Shown here: piece by piece, positions 18,996 through 29,900 of the stretch
Position numbering within the stretch: position 1 is the first letter of the stretch
How the letters are laid out: each line of letters begins with the position of its first letter
From: Craspedostauros australis
Lineage: Eukaryota > Bacillariophyta > Bacillariophyceae > Mastogloiales > Achnanthaceae
Reading direction: 5' to 3'
NCBI GenBank assembly: GCA_026770025.1
Contig: JAMXDE010000007.1
Span: 2,170,001-2,234,000 of the forward strand
DNA: 64,000 bases
Position numbers and translations under genes: made by a program
Notes under the pieces: model-generated
What the model was told of the DNA's origin: nothing
Seen by the model: the letters and a program-made list of their open reading frames with translations, nothing else
The model's database searches: none

Positions 18996-21049
18996 TAAGT
19001 TTGTTGAGATTATGAGCTCATCAATAAGAGCTCATCATCTTCCTGTTTTCTACTTCTTGGCTCCACTAATGGTGCTATTCACCATTGTCCATCGTGTTGT
19101 AACCATGCCAAACTGCTGGTTACTCCTGCTAATTAGTGTATCTGCGTCCAAACATGTGCTATGACACATGTTTGGAGGTCGAATAGAGTCTCTTTGATCC
19201 TCTTGGATCATCTTCCTAATTTTGTCTTGGGTCTGAAACCCGCATCACATTTTCCGAATTCTTTCGAGTAGTTTTCTTGGATCTTTCGAATCGAAGTGTG
19301 ATTGACACAAAGGACTCAAAACTCGAACAACGATTGGATTGATTCAGCACACATGGTCTAACAACAAGGGAACTCATGGTGAATACTAGCTGTGTGCCAA
19401 TAGAGGTTGCAAGCTGATTGTACGAGATTGGCTGGTCATGACACACACCAGGCACACAAGGAGAACAGCACAGCACAGCACAGCGCATCACCAGTCATCG
19501 ACGTGCAGCATGGCGCAGCACACCACAGAACGGCATGGACAACACAGGAGGATGGTCACAAGGTGCCTTGTACCATCCACTCTTTCCTTTGTGGGAAGGT
19601 CACAGTCATTCTACATTCTGTGTAAGCTATGACTACAAGCAGCAGAGAAACAGGAGGAACTCGTTTGAGATGTGCTGTGTTTCCTCTGTCGACTTTGTGA
19701 GGAGGATTTTGTGCCTCCGCTGTGTCGTTGTGGAATGGATTCGCAATTCGGGACTCGAAAAGTGTTCTCATTGGTTGGCGCATTCGGCAGAATTGTGGTT
19801 AATTTCCATGGCCCCCAACAGCAAAAACTGTTTGAGAACACCAAACACAACACAACAACACGACAATGGAGAAACACAACAAAACTCCACAAGCGCTGTC
19901 GAACGGCATCGACGGCACTGCCACAACCAGCGGTCCAGTGCAAGATCTGAGGGCATAGGCGGAACCGCCATGGAAAGTTTGGTGGATGAGCGAGAGCGGG
20001 ATGTCATCTTGGCTTATTTGGGGCCGTGGCAGGCCCACGCGCACACGGCACGATTCGGAGGAAAATATGCTCATTGGATATGGTCTCTGCCTGGAATGCA
20101 CAGGCCATTCCAACGACCATGGATGGGCAAGACGTATCCAAGAGGATCCGGTGAAGATGCACACGAAGTTTGAGGGTCGGGGGTGGCCTGGAAGGTGCCC
20201 TCCGCAAGAAACAAGTGGCGGGCAAGAGTTTTTTGGCGGGTGGCGGCGGACACATCACGTGACTTCGCTGGTGATGGGTGCCATTGAAAAGTCACCCATA
20301 TCGCCAAGGTACCCATTCAAGATGTGTTAAGAATCAACTCAAGATGGCCATGGCGAAGTATCCTGCGCAGATACGGTCTGGAAGAGGCTGCAGCCTGGGA
20401 TGCACACGAAAGGGATTTTTTTGGGTGTCGGAAAAACATCATGATGGCATCATCACATGGAGGTGCACCTTTGGAGGTATGAGCGCCCCACCCATTCTGA
20501 ACACATCAGTGTGTCGCCAGAGAATGTGGGAACGCATGAGGGGCATGTGAAGGAGCTGCAAGGATCGTATCGACGAGATACGGATCCAAATCCGAACGGC
20601 ATCCGTGTCGGAATTGGGTGTTCGAAAATTCTGCGTTTCAGTGCAGGGACAGTTTGGAGTATGAGATGCGGCTATCTGCGCAGGATCTTCATGGAGTGGA
20701 TAGATGGGGGGCATCCGGAGCCAGTGTGGTGCGCAGATTGTGAAAATGCCAGGGATGATAATGATGATCATGGGTGCTGAAGGTAGGGCAGCATGGTGCC
20801 ATCGAGAATTTTTTGCACCCACCACCTGACAGACAGCAAGCCAAAACGACATTAAAAATAAAGTTCATACAAATTTAACTGAGATATTCAGAATAAAAGA
20901 TAGCCAAGCGTCCGAATGAACTGTCTAGTTTTAATTTTAAATGGTGCGTTGTTGAGATATAACATCATAAGCAGTTGTTTGGATGGTTTTGGGTGTGCTC
21001 TATTTTAGTCTACTTTATCACGACTCATCACGAGTAAAACTCAAAAAAC
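18996..21049. other. non-coding, with an orphan leader/start near 19866 and an AT-rich patch
   Basis: No intact gene is supported. A plus-strand A/C-rich leader runs to an ATG at 19866. That ATG opens a natural-looking 30-residue peptide (MEKHNKTPQALSNGIDG...) before a stop, perhaps the remnant or first exon of a gene. The region 20170-20850 shows short open frames in several phases without family resemblance. From 20850 to 21040 the sequence turns markedly AT-rich. Confidence 0.4.
19148..19175. other. perfect 11-bp hairpin
   Basis: CCAAACATGTG at 19148-19158 pairs perfectly with CACATGTTTGG at 19165-19175 around a 6-base loop. It stands alone in non-coding DNA. It could be a palindromic element end or a transcript hairpin; nothing nearby decides. 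Confidence 0.7.
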
Positions 21050-21101
21050 ACTCCACAACTAGTGTTATCGTGAGTGCATCAACTGCGACCTGGAGCTCGT
21101 A
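21050..21101 (-). repeat. 52-bp dispersed repeat, copy B
   Basis: Inverted partner of 4135-4186, with one mismatch. The flanks share nothing beyond the 52 bp. Confidence 0.8.
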
Positions 21102-22501
21102 ACAAAGGAAGCGTCATGGCACAACGAAGATGGTCGTCTGTTTTGGCGCGTACGATCTATGGTGCGAGTACGCACTCCAGGGGAGTCGACGAGACCTGCT
21201 CGCTGCCCGAGATGGCCAGGAGGACCGCATCCCCACCAGTACCGCCAATTCCATGTAGGGGAACGAAGCCATGTGAAACGGGTTTGCTCCGGGGAGCTGT
21301 CTTTGGCACGGTTGGGATTTCTCGGGAGAGAACAGCAGCGCGAAGCCAGGATGCTGATCGTATCCGCGCAGAGGCAAGCCACCTGCAACATCAGCAGCAT
21401 CGCCTCACAGTGGCCGAACCTGCCTTTGGAGGTTTCTTCCCTTCGCTCCTTCTGCTCTTGTCGCCCTCCCCCCATCTGCTCAAAGAATCTGCGACAGTGG
21501 ATTTCGTCCATCTGCCGTCGTCCGAACACGGGTTTCATCTTGTGAGAAATCTCGACTCTGCCATCACGGCGAGCGCAGCAAGCTGTATCCGGACAGGCGA
21601 TCACTCCTGGCGAGCATCTATGGGAGACGAAATCACAGAACAGAACACAGAACCGCATCCTACGAGTGCACTGATTGTCTAGTGCAAGCTCTGTCAACAT
21701 CACCTCGACACAATGGGACAGGAACAAGATACTTGTGGATACTTGCATTCGTGTGTATGTACGGCTTTGCCATTCGCGCTGCGATACTGTTGGTCTTGCT
21801 TCATCAAGGGGCTCCCACAAATCCTCTCCTTTGTCAGCATAGTCGTAACTCGGGCAGGCCTCTCCTCGCGAGGAGGAGGGGTCACCCTGTTGGGTGTGGA
21901 TATTTTGGGGCTTCTTTGGGCTCTGCGTGTCCGCAAGAACGCAGCGGATGTGGCCTCCCTTCTCCTCTGTGTCAATCTTGGTGCAGTGTCACAACTCATG
22001 GGGCTCCAACTTTCATGTGGTTGGTGCAATCTTGCGCGAAGCGACCAAGGCATCACCAAAGCAATCCTGGACGATGCTCGCCTCCCTTCACTTTCCTGGC
22101 ATTTTGCGGAAGTGCGAGAGAACAAACCGCCAACATCCATTACTAGATGATGGCGCACACTCCCATGCGAAGCGCATACAATTCTATTCTATTCTACTAT
22201 GCAGGTGCTGTCCCATACAGATCAGAAAAGCGTCGGTGTGTCAGAAGTAAAGGTATCGTTTCTTATTGTTTATCATGGAGTACTTTGGTTTGAATGATTG
22301 CTACAGTCTTCGTTCTGCTTGCATGTGCATGGTCGCGCCTCCACCCTTCGACTGCTTGTTGATGCAAACGCACACTGCGTACATACAAATTGTATTGCGC
22401 ATCTGGATGTTGCCAGCACTCGTTCATCGATGATGCGCTGTGCCGCATTCAGCACTTGCTCTCTGGTCTTCAGTATCATCATTCTCGCACCACCGCTACA
22501 T
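21102..22501. other. no gene recognised
   Basis: Overlapping open frames of 120-250 residues exist on both strands (for example 21065-21820 minus and 21682-22150 plus). None has a domain, consistent composition or a typical leader, so none is called. Confidence 0.35.
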
Positions 22502-23749
22502 TCAAGGGTAACCGACATCATCAAAGTAGGGCCAGTCGATGTCGTACGCTTTCTTCGAATCCTTCATTGTTTGATTCAATTCTTCACGCAGCAAAGCAAC
22601 GCGCAACTGCTGTTGGAGGGAAGCAATTTGTTTCGGAGACGCTTTCATTTCAGTTGAAACCACAGAGGAGCCAGGCAACGTGCGACTATCATCGCGATGT
22701 CCAATCGACCGATCATCGTCATTGCGCGGCATTTGCGTGGCATCAACCGTTGCATGGTGGCTAAGACCATTGACAACGGCGCTCACATCAGATGCGCTCA
22801 TTTTGTGAACAGGAGCGAGTGGAGGTGCATTCCTTGCATTGACATCATTGAAGGGCACATGCTGCTGCGATTTGTGCACACCCCATCGACCATGGTGCTG
22901 CTTGCGAACACGAGACAGCTTTCGGCCATGCAAGTACGGAGAAACAGCGGGTTTGGCGACAGCAGATGTCTGCTGTCGCAGATACTTTGGTTCAGAGGGA
23001 TTACGATGGCGACGACGACGGTGGTGGTAGCGACTGTACGCTTGCTGTCCTTGTCGCACATTTCGAGGCGATTGTTGGGCAGGCAGGTGCGGAGGTTTGT
23101 ACGATTGCGATTGCGAAGCATGAAAATGTGGGTTGTGCTGACCAGAAGGAACAGTATTTCGATTTGCAGTGGTAGCCGACAAGTCTATTCCAGCACGATC
23201 ATGTCGAAAATGAATGTTCCCAACAACAGGAGCCACAGATCGATCCATGACAGTGCTCTCGGTATTGGGATGGTGAGTAGAAATGTTGGCATGCATAGTA
23301 GTAGAAGCACCGCGGTACGGTGCGGTCGTCGCAAATCGGCTCGTCTGTGACGCATCGCCGAGATTCCGCGACTTTCCAGCAGGCATGGACTCATACCGTG
23401 GCGCAGAAGCGCCGCGATCGCCAACAATACCATCGTGTGCGACAGCAGTGTCCATGAATGGACGGCCTCGTTTTCGATGATTATTCCACTGCGTTTGGCT
23501 GGAATGCTTCGATCCAGCATTTGCAATGATTGGAGGCGCAGCGGAATGCGTCCACGACCCGGTTCCTGTTGCCAAGGGTTGCCATTGTGGCTGGTACGGT
23601 TGTTGAGCCGGACGATGATGAAGACGTTCGTGTTGATGATGGCTCTGAAATGCTCTCGATCGTTCATTGGCGGGAAACGTCGTCCGTGCCACACCACCAT
23701 GCGAGTAGTGAGGAGCCATGTGATGTGCTGTTGATACCGATGCCATCAT
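22502..23749 (-). CDS. disordered His/Gln/Arg-rich protein with AT-hook-like motif
   Basis: A 415-residue frame, preceded on the minus strand by a long G-poor, A/C-rich leader like those of other host genes, which supports the ATG at 23747-23749. Most of the protein is low complexity (His, Gln, Ser, Arg). HRKRGRPFMD (residues about 91-100) has the Arg-Gly-Arg-Pro core of an AT-hook and would suit DNA binding. A basic cluster YHHRRRRHRN lies near residue 240. The C-terminus changes character: a short amphipathic helix around SPKQIASLQQQLRVALLREE is followed by an acidic/aromatic end (Trp-Pro-Tyr-Phe-Asp-Asp), possibly an interaction motif. No known family is recognised. A nuclear, regulatory role is a guess from composition only. 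Confidence 0.6.
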   Translation of the reverse strand: MMASVSTAHHMAPHYSHGGVARTTFPANERSRAFQSHHQHERLHHRPAQQPYQPQWQPLATGTGSWTHSAAPPIIANAGSKHSSQTQWNNHRKRGRPFMDTAVAHDGIVGDRGASAPRYESMPAGKSRNLGDASQTSRFATTAPYRGASTTMHANISTHHPNTESTVMDRSVAPVVGNIHFRHDRAGIDLSATTANRNTVPSGQHNPHFHASQSQSYKPPHLPAQQSPRNVRQGQQAYSRYHHRRRRHRNPSEPKYLRQQTSAVAKPAVSPYLHGRKLSRVRKQHHGRWGVHKSQQHVPFNDVNARNAPPLAPVHKMSASDVSAVVNGLSHHATVDATQMPRNDDDRSIGHRDDSRTLPGSSVVSTEMKASPKQIASLQQQLRVALLREELNQTMKDSKKAYDIDWPYFDDVGYP

Positions 23750-24572
23750 GGTTGCGGAGTGATTGTTGTCAGTGTGTTGATAGTATTGGTACTCTCTGGA
23801 GTGGAGTGATCGTTATTGGTATTATGTTGGTGGTGTTGTGACTTGATTGTTTCTTGTGGCTTTTCGTTTTTGTGTGCCTTGTGTCGTGTTCCGTGTTCTG
23901 CTCTGTTCTGTTTCCTTGCGTCTGTTGGTGTTGTTGTGTTGTGCGTTGTTGTTTCCTTTCTGGTGGCGTTCGATCGAATTCGTTTGCGTGCACGTTTCAA
24001 ACTGTTCGTGGGATCTCAATGTGCTCGAATGGGTCAAGCGTTTGAGTTGTTCCATCCAGACTTGAGCTGTGACGTGGAAGTGCGCATAGAATGTCCGGGA
24101 AGGTAGACGTGAAATCTCACAGAACGAGTATTGGGATCGCAAGGGTAGGCGAAGCGGTAGCAGGGCATATTACGGGCACCTTTTTCGCACAAGTAGCCGT
24201 TGTACCAAGCGCACACGTACACATACATGCACGTACTCCTAGGGCAGAAAGTGCACAGAGTATTGGACGAAGGACGACTACCATAAACTCCTCGTAGATT
24301 GTTACAATACGGACAGACGTTTTGTGGAACAAAGAGACAAGATAGCCGGGGAAGGCACGAGGAAGCAAATAAGCCGGTGGCGTTGAACATCAAGTGAAAG
24401 TATGTACACTATGTACGAGGATGATGGTGCGAGCACTTTGCGTACTCTTACGACTATGGACATGAGGTATGGATTGTGTTGTGGGGTTGGTTGTGAAGAG
24501 CATGTGGAATTTCTGATGACGTGGACAGACAGGTCGGCAGCACCAGGAGAGACAGAGAGGAATGACTCTTCG

Positions 24573-24609
<37 letters not shown>

Positions 24610-24619
24610 CGCTCGCTCG
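23750..24619. other. intergenic between two minus-strand genes
   Basis: The first ~250 bases are the A/C-rich leader (minus strand) of the gene starting at 23749. No gene is supported in the remainder. A CT microsatellite closes it near the 3' end of the HA-domain gene. Confidence 0.5.
24577..24605. repeat. (CT)n microsatellite
   Basis: About 14 CT units just downstream of the stop of the HA-domain gene, so probably in its 3' untranslated region. Confidence 0.85.
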
Positions 24620-26254
24620 CTAGGCGCTCCTTGGATCCCAGCAAAAGCCGATGGAGTTCAATTGATCGATGCGACTTTGCGTGATGGTTGCCTTTTGACC
24701 GGAGTTCTTGAGTCGGAGCTGCCTGCGTTGGCACTTGACCCAAACGGCGAGCTGCCGGTTGCCGGTGTACCGCGCTGGCACGACGCAGTGGCCATGCTCT
24801 GCCCGGTACTCCTGCAGGTCCTTGAATCGCTGCTCCCACAGGGTGCCGTGCGAATCCCAGATGAAGCCGATGTCGTCGAGGCACTTGATCCTGGGGGCAG
24901 TGAGGGACGATCCTTTGCCATTCTGTTTGAGACGGTACTGGTATCGTTGGCGCTTGACCCACTGCGCGAGCTTGCGGTTGCCGACGAAGTTGTTGGGGAT
25001 GGAGGAGTGGCCGTGCTTCCGTTTGTACAGGACGAGTTCCTTGAACCTCTTTTCCCATTGATGTTGCTGCATCTGTCCTTTGGGAACAATGATGCCATCG
25101 CTCGAGCCCGTAGTGTTTGAAACGACGCTGCTGGCAGCATCACCAGAAGTGGTGGCAGTGTTGTTTGGCCGGGTGATATCATCATTGATCACGTGAACAA
25201 CTTCAGGTGTATTCGCGGCGTTGCTGCTGACATTTTGGTCCGGTCGAGCGCAAGGCGACCATGTCCCGCTGCTGGACAGGGACCCTACTGAAGCATGATC
25301 GATGCCCTGCAGCTTCTGGCTCCCTTGCTCGTTAGCATCCTGATCAATGTCGAGCTCCCATTCGTGTAGATCCGAAGCCTCGAAGCTAGCTTTGTGCATT
25401 TCGGTGTTGTCGTTGTCAGCGTCGCCGTGGCTTGCCAGACTGAGATTGTTGTAGTTGTCAGTCGCGCTGTCCTCTTGCATACCTGTGCTAGTATGATCCA
25501 TGGAGTTGGAAGGGCCCATAAAATCTCCACTTGGCTGCTCCAAAGGCAGATCGGGACTTTCAAATGATTCATTCGTGGCTATGTCAGTTTTGTGTGCTAC
25601 TGTTGGTGTTGTCTCTTCTTCGCCTCCAAACAGAGATTGCAGCAGCCACAGCGGTTGGGTGTCTGCATGGCGCATCTTGCAGCACTCCTGGAGATCGAGT
25701 TTGGGAACGACGACGATGCGGCTTTGTTCGATGGGTTTGGGTTCCAGCTCTTGCAGATCGATGTCGACGTCGCGCTGGGGAAACGACCGCAACGATACAT
25801 GATCATGCGGTGACGTCGATGATAGAATGGGGGACGCTGCCATGATGGATGGCGTGGTGGAAGCTGGCGCTGACTTGATATCGATGGATTGGTGATGCAA
25901 TGCAAGGCAAGAGGCGCTTGAGTTTTGTTGAGGGATCACCATGGGCCCCTCGAGTGGCAGCGCGAAACCAGTGGCAAAGGCGGGCGCCTGTTGCTGGCGT
26001 TGGTTCCATTGGCTTTGCCAGAGCTGATCGTTGCGTTGCTGCTGATGCACTTGGTGCAGGAACTCCTGATGCTGTCGTTGCTGTCGTTGCTGTCGTTGCT
26101 CTCTTGGATGGCAAAGGTACCCATCGAAAGGAAGCTGATACTGGTAGGAAGATTGATGAGCATCGGAGTTAGGATTCGGGCGTAGTCGGCGCGAATCGGT
26201 GGAGGATGTCTCTTGAATCTGCCAGCTTCGGGATAGCCGTGTGATGCAGTTCAA
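24620..26254 (-). CDS. protein with two helicase-associated (HA) domains, 5' end supplied by an LTR
   Basis: The host part (24620-26166) ends in two tandem HA domains. The first spans about residues 398-466 and begins QWEKRFKELVLYKRKHGH; the second spans about 472-541 and begins LWEQRFKDLQEYRAEHGH. Each has the Trp-x-x-Arg-Phe, Gly-His and Leu-x-x-Trp-Val pattern. HA domains are small three-helix modules thought to bind nucleic acid. Diatoms carry many such proteins with long Gln-rich N-termini like this one (Gln-Arg repeats around 55-95). The first 29 residues of the present open frame are read from the retrotransposon LTR that begins at 26167 and run in frame through the 5-bp duplication into host sequence. 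The original start lies at 35349-35351 beyond the far end of the element. The gene may still be expressed from the LTR or may be a null allele. Confidence 0.8.
   Translation of the reverse strand: MNCITRLSRSWQIQETSSTDSRRLRPNPNSDAHQSSYQYQLPFDGYLCHPREQRQQRQQRQHQEFLHQVHQQQRNDQLWQSQWNQRQQQAPAFATGFALPLEGPMVIPQQNSSASCLALHHQSIDIKSAPASTTPSIMAASPILSSTSPHDHVSLRSFPQRDVDIDLQELEPKPIEQSRIVVVPKLDLQECCKMRHADTQPLWLLQSLFGGEEETTPTVAHKTDIATNESFESPDLPLEQPSGDFMGPSNSMDHTSTGMQEDSATDNYNNLSLASHGDADNDNTEMHKASFEASDLHEWELDIDQDANEQGSQKLQGIDHASVGSLSSSGTWSPCARPDQNVSSNAANTPEVVHVINDDITRPNNTATTSGDAASSVVSNTTGSSDGIIVPKGQMQQHQWEKRFKELVLYKRKHGHSSIPNNFVGNRKLAQWVKRQRYQYRLKQNGKGSSLTAPRIKCLDDIGFIWDSHGTLWEQRFKDLQEYRAEHGHCVVPARYTGNRQLAVWVKCQRRQLRLKNSGQKATITQSRIDQLNSIGFCWDPRSA
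26162..26166. repeat. target-site duplication, left copy (ATCGG)
   Basis: Repeated at 35304-35308. It lies inside the coding sequence of the HA-domain gene. Confidence 0.9.
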
Positions 26255-26854
26255 GAGAGGTGTACTGATTGAAGAGTTGTTACTGTAACGATGAGTAGAT
26301 GAGTGCTTTGTAGCTAATCCTTGTCTGTGTTTATTATGAGTTAGCTTGTAGTGTTAGTAGGGTGAAGAAACGATGCCACACAACTTGGCGAGACCCTGCA
26401 CTGATGTACTTGGTTCAGTGCTACAGGGTATACAGTCATTACAGCGCCTTGCTCTCCACATACGTAGATACACTGCAGTGTAGATCATGGCATGTGGCAG
26501 TGACGACCATGAAGCAGTGGCTGTGGTTGGAGCTGGCTCTCGGATTCCATTGTTTGAGTTGAAGCAGGTTGGATACACGCGTTAAGACCACGGCAGTGGT
26601 GCAGTAGTCATCAGCATGGAGGGAATCAAGGTATGTTGTAGTAAAAGGATCTGAGGAGCATATAGTTCCCAAGGTGGGATGTGAGTCAGGTTGGTCATGT
26701 TTGGGTCATGATGGATTCGTGAATGGAGGAGAGAAAGGAGGAGAAAAGATTTGGTGGTCGATCAAGTCGGAAGATTTCGCGCCAAAACCAAGAATTTCTC
26801 CCATCAGGTTGATACCGTGTTCGGTAATAGTCTGTCCCTCATTGAATCTCAACT
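26167..26854 (-). repeat. 3' LTR of copia copy 2
   Basis: 688 bp, matching 34616-35303. In the sense direction its last 88 bases contain an ATG that opens the frame continuing into the HA-domain gene. Confidence 0.95.
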
Positions 26855-26863
26855 CTCCCTCTC
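26855..26863 (-). promoter_or_regulatory. polypurine tract of copia copy 2
   Basis: GAGAGGGAG in the sense direction, directly abutting the 3' LTR. Confidence 0.75.
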
Positions 26864-26937
26864 AGTGTTGGGTCGTGATTGGAGTTGTGGTATCGATGAA
26901 AACTTCATCCTTCGTTGTTGTTTGTTGTTGTTGGTCG

Positions 26938-29900
26938 TTACCAACCCATGATCTTGGATCGTAGGTATTCAAAGACTGCGATGGACAGTCCTTTGGTGAA
27001 GATGTCAGCCAATTGCTCCGGTGTTGCAATATGCTGGATGCAGATGAAACCTGCCTTGACCCAGTACCAAAAGAAATGCCACTTGGTCAGGAAATGCTTG
27101 GTGCGCGCGGTCGGCTGGTGATTGGTGGCGAGAGAAATACAAGCTTGGTTGTCCTCGAAGACAGTGCACTGGAGATTGGTGTGCAGCGGCATGTCGGTGC
27201 CGGCGTTGTTGATCACTTGGCGAATGAGTTGTTGGATGGGAATCAATGTTCGCATTGCCAGGGAGAGAGCGGCGTACTCGGACTCCATCGTGGATAACGC
27301 GATCTCAGTTTGGAGTTTCGACTTCCAGATGAGAGGGCATCCACCCAATGTGATGAGATATCCCGTGCGTGATTTCACCGACACTGGATCTTTGCTGTCC
27401 TCACGTTGGTAGAGGCCTGCGAAGTCAGCGTCTACGTAGCACTTGAGGTCGAGTTGCCCTGTAGGGCGAACGATGGTGCCCATGGTTTCAGTGTGCTTGA
27501 GATAGCGCATGATGCGCTTGACCGCTTTGGCGTGTGATCGGCGGGGATCGTGTCCGAAGCGAGCGACTTGGGAGACTGCGAAGGCGAGATCGGGACGAGT
27601 GTTCGTTGTGAGGTAGAGCAGCATGCCGACGACAGAGCGGTAGTTCCATTTCTCGTTCATGGCTGGTTCATTCTTGCACTGTCCGAGTGCGAGTTGGGTA
27701 GTAGGTACCGGGCATGGATTGCAGTTCGACATCTTCGTTGTCTCAAGGACCTTTTTGATCAACCCTGGTTGTCGAAGATGGACAGTATCCGCCTTCGGGT
27801 CACGGCAGAGCTCAATCCCCAGGAATTCAGTGAAGCTGCCTTCCTGGGTAAGCTCGAACCCGAGTTCACGCATTGATGCAATGAAGTCGTCAGCGTCCTT
27901 CTTGGTCTTGGAGGCGATTCCTGCATCGTCAACGTAGAGAACGATCATGATGTTGCGCTTGATGAACAAGCATTGCTCTTGGTCGCAGGCTGTGAAGCCG
28001 ACTGTGATTAGAGCTCGGATGAGGTGCTCGTACCACAGGCGCGGGGCGATCGTCAATCCGTAGAGACTTTTGCGAAGTCGGAGACAGGTGTTGGGTCCCT
28101 TGCTTGACTTGAAGCCGCGAGGAAGGTGAAGATGCACAGGCTTGTGGATGGAGGCCTGCACGAAGGCATTCGTGAAGTCGATTGACGTGGTTGTCCAACC
28201 CATCACAATGGATGTGCTTAGGAAGATGCGAACCGATGACCAGGCCACGACTGGCGCGTAGGTGGATGCATCTTCATTCATGAGATCTCCACGGCAACAC
28301 CAGCGACCCTTGTACTTCTTGATCGTACCATCCGGCAAGCGCTTGCGACGGAAGACCCAGGTCCCTGGGAAGATTCGATCGTTGACGACGTCGGCCTTTT
28401 GAATCTCTTCCCATGTTCCCTTTTCGGTAAGTGCCTTGATTTCCTTTTCGGCTGCTTGCATCCACTCATCCTTGTTGTCGTCGCGAATCGCTTCGTCAAA
28501 GGAAAGGGTGTCAGGGTCATTGCTGGATGCCTTGTACGTGGATGAGCGTTCGGCGATATCCAAATCGCCACCCGTTGCGAAGTAGCTCATCATGTGTCCA
28601 TCAACATAAGTTGGGAAGTTTGTTGAGTCTCGTTGTGGCTCGATGATCGAGACAGCATAGGCATGTTGTTCGATGTTAGCCCACGCGTGCTCTGGAATAC
28701 ATGTTGCTGTGTCCAGGATGGACGATGGGTCAACTTCAAGTGTCGATCCGATTTTGTCGGAGACGCGCGTTGCTGGAGCCATCTTGAGAGGTGCCGTGTT
28801 GGTTTCGATCATCCCTTGGACAAACTTCTCGACTTCGAATGCACTTGGCTGTGGCCATGGCCCTGGACGAATCGTCGTGACTTGGCGACGGAGTAGTTCG
28901 AATGCGAGACGATAGCGATGATTCTCAGAGATGGCGTTCCACACGGAGCGAGTCCTTTTGAAGAATGTGTTTCCACTGATTCTGGATTCGGGAGGAAGAA
29001 AACCCTTCATCATCAAGTATTCCGGATCCTGATACGACCATGGCTCTGGTTTGGCCGATGACATGTAGTCAAAGGCATCGAAGCTGGGGTTCATGATGCC
29101 GGTTCGTATGAAAGCACTCAGTCTGTTGACGAATTGGCCGACGGCGTAGTCAGTCGCTTGTCTCCTGAGGTCGTCACAACGAATCTCGCAGTGAAGGTCG
29201 ACTTCGAAGTGTCTCTCCATGTCCGAGTAGAAGTCCTCGTAGACGTCTTGGAATGGCGTTGGTCCCTCTTCGACCATATCGTCTGGATCCGGCTGCCACC
29301 AATCGGCCATGTTGATGCTTGCTTCTTCTGCTTTAGCCGGCTTTGGGGCGAACGTTGGAAGGACGATGTTGGTTGGTTGTGGATTCAACGTATTGAATCG
29401 ACCTCGAAGTCTGCGCAATAAGTAGTGAGCGTCCACCTTGAATTGGTGTAGGTCGATGGAGAGAGAGTCGCTGCCTTCGCGTTGGAGAGGTTCGATTGTA
29501 TGTAGGCAATCGACGACAGCTTGTGAGAATGTTATGATCGACGACGAGTCGGGGTGCAATTCCCTGGGTGTTGTGGCCTGTTCAATCTCTTCCAAGGTAG
29601 CTACTGCGGGGCAGAAGTAGTAATCGTCGGTGTCTTCGTCGTCTAACCATGCGGCTTTGCCTCCCATGCGCGCATACGTGAATCGCTTTGGTTGTTTGCG
29701 ATTTCTCGTGCTTCGAGGTCTTACTGGCGTTGGTTCAAGCTTAGGCATGATTGGTGTCATGGAACCGGTTTCAGTTGGTGTCGGATCTGAAGGTGGTAAT
29801 GGAGTTGCCGGTCCCGAGATTGGTGACTCTCGGAGAGGTGAGTCAAATTGCGGTTGAAGTGTTCGCTGGTCCGGTGACTCTATAGTAGGGTCAGGTACCG

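Noticed and set aside
4135-21101. Reading the 52-bp inverted pair as ends of one 17-kb transposon
   Set aside because: The interval holds a surface-protein gene, a mariner gene and a complete copia element with its own duplication, and no target duplication flanks the pair.
21065-22158. Overlapping open frames on both strands
   Set aside because: Composition is that of random frames and several frames are open at once; none has a domain or leader.
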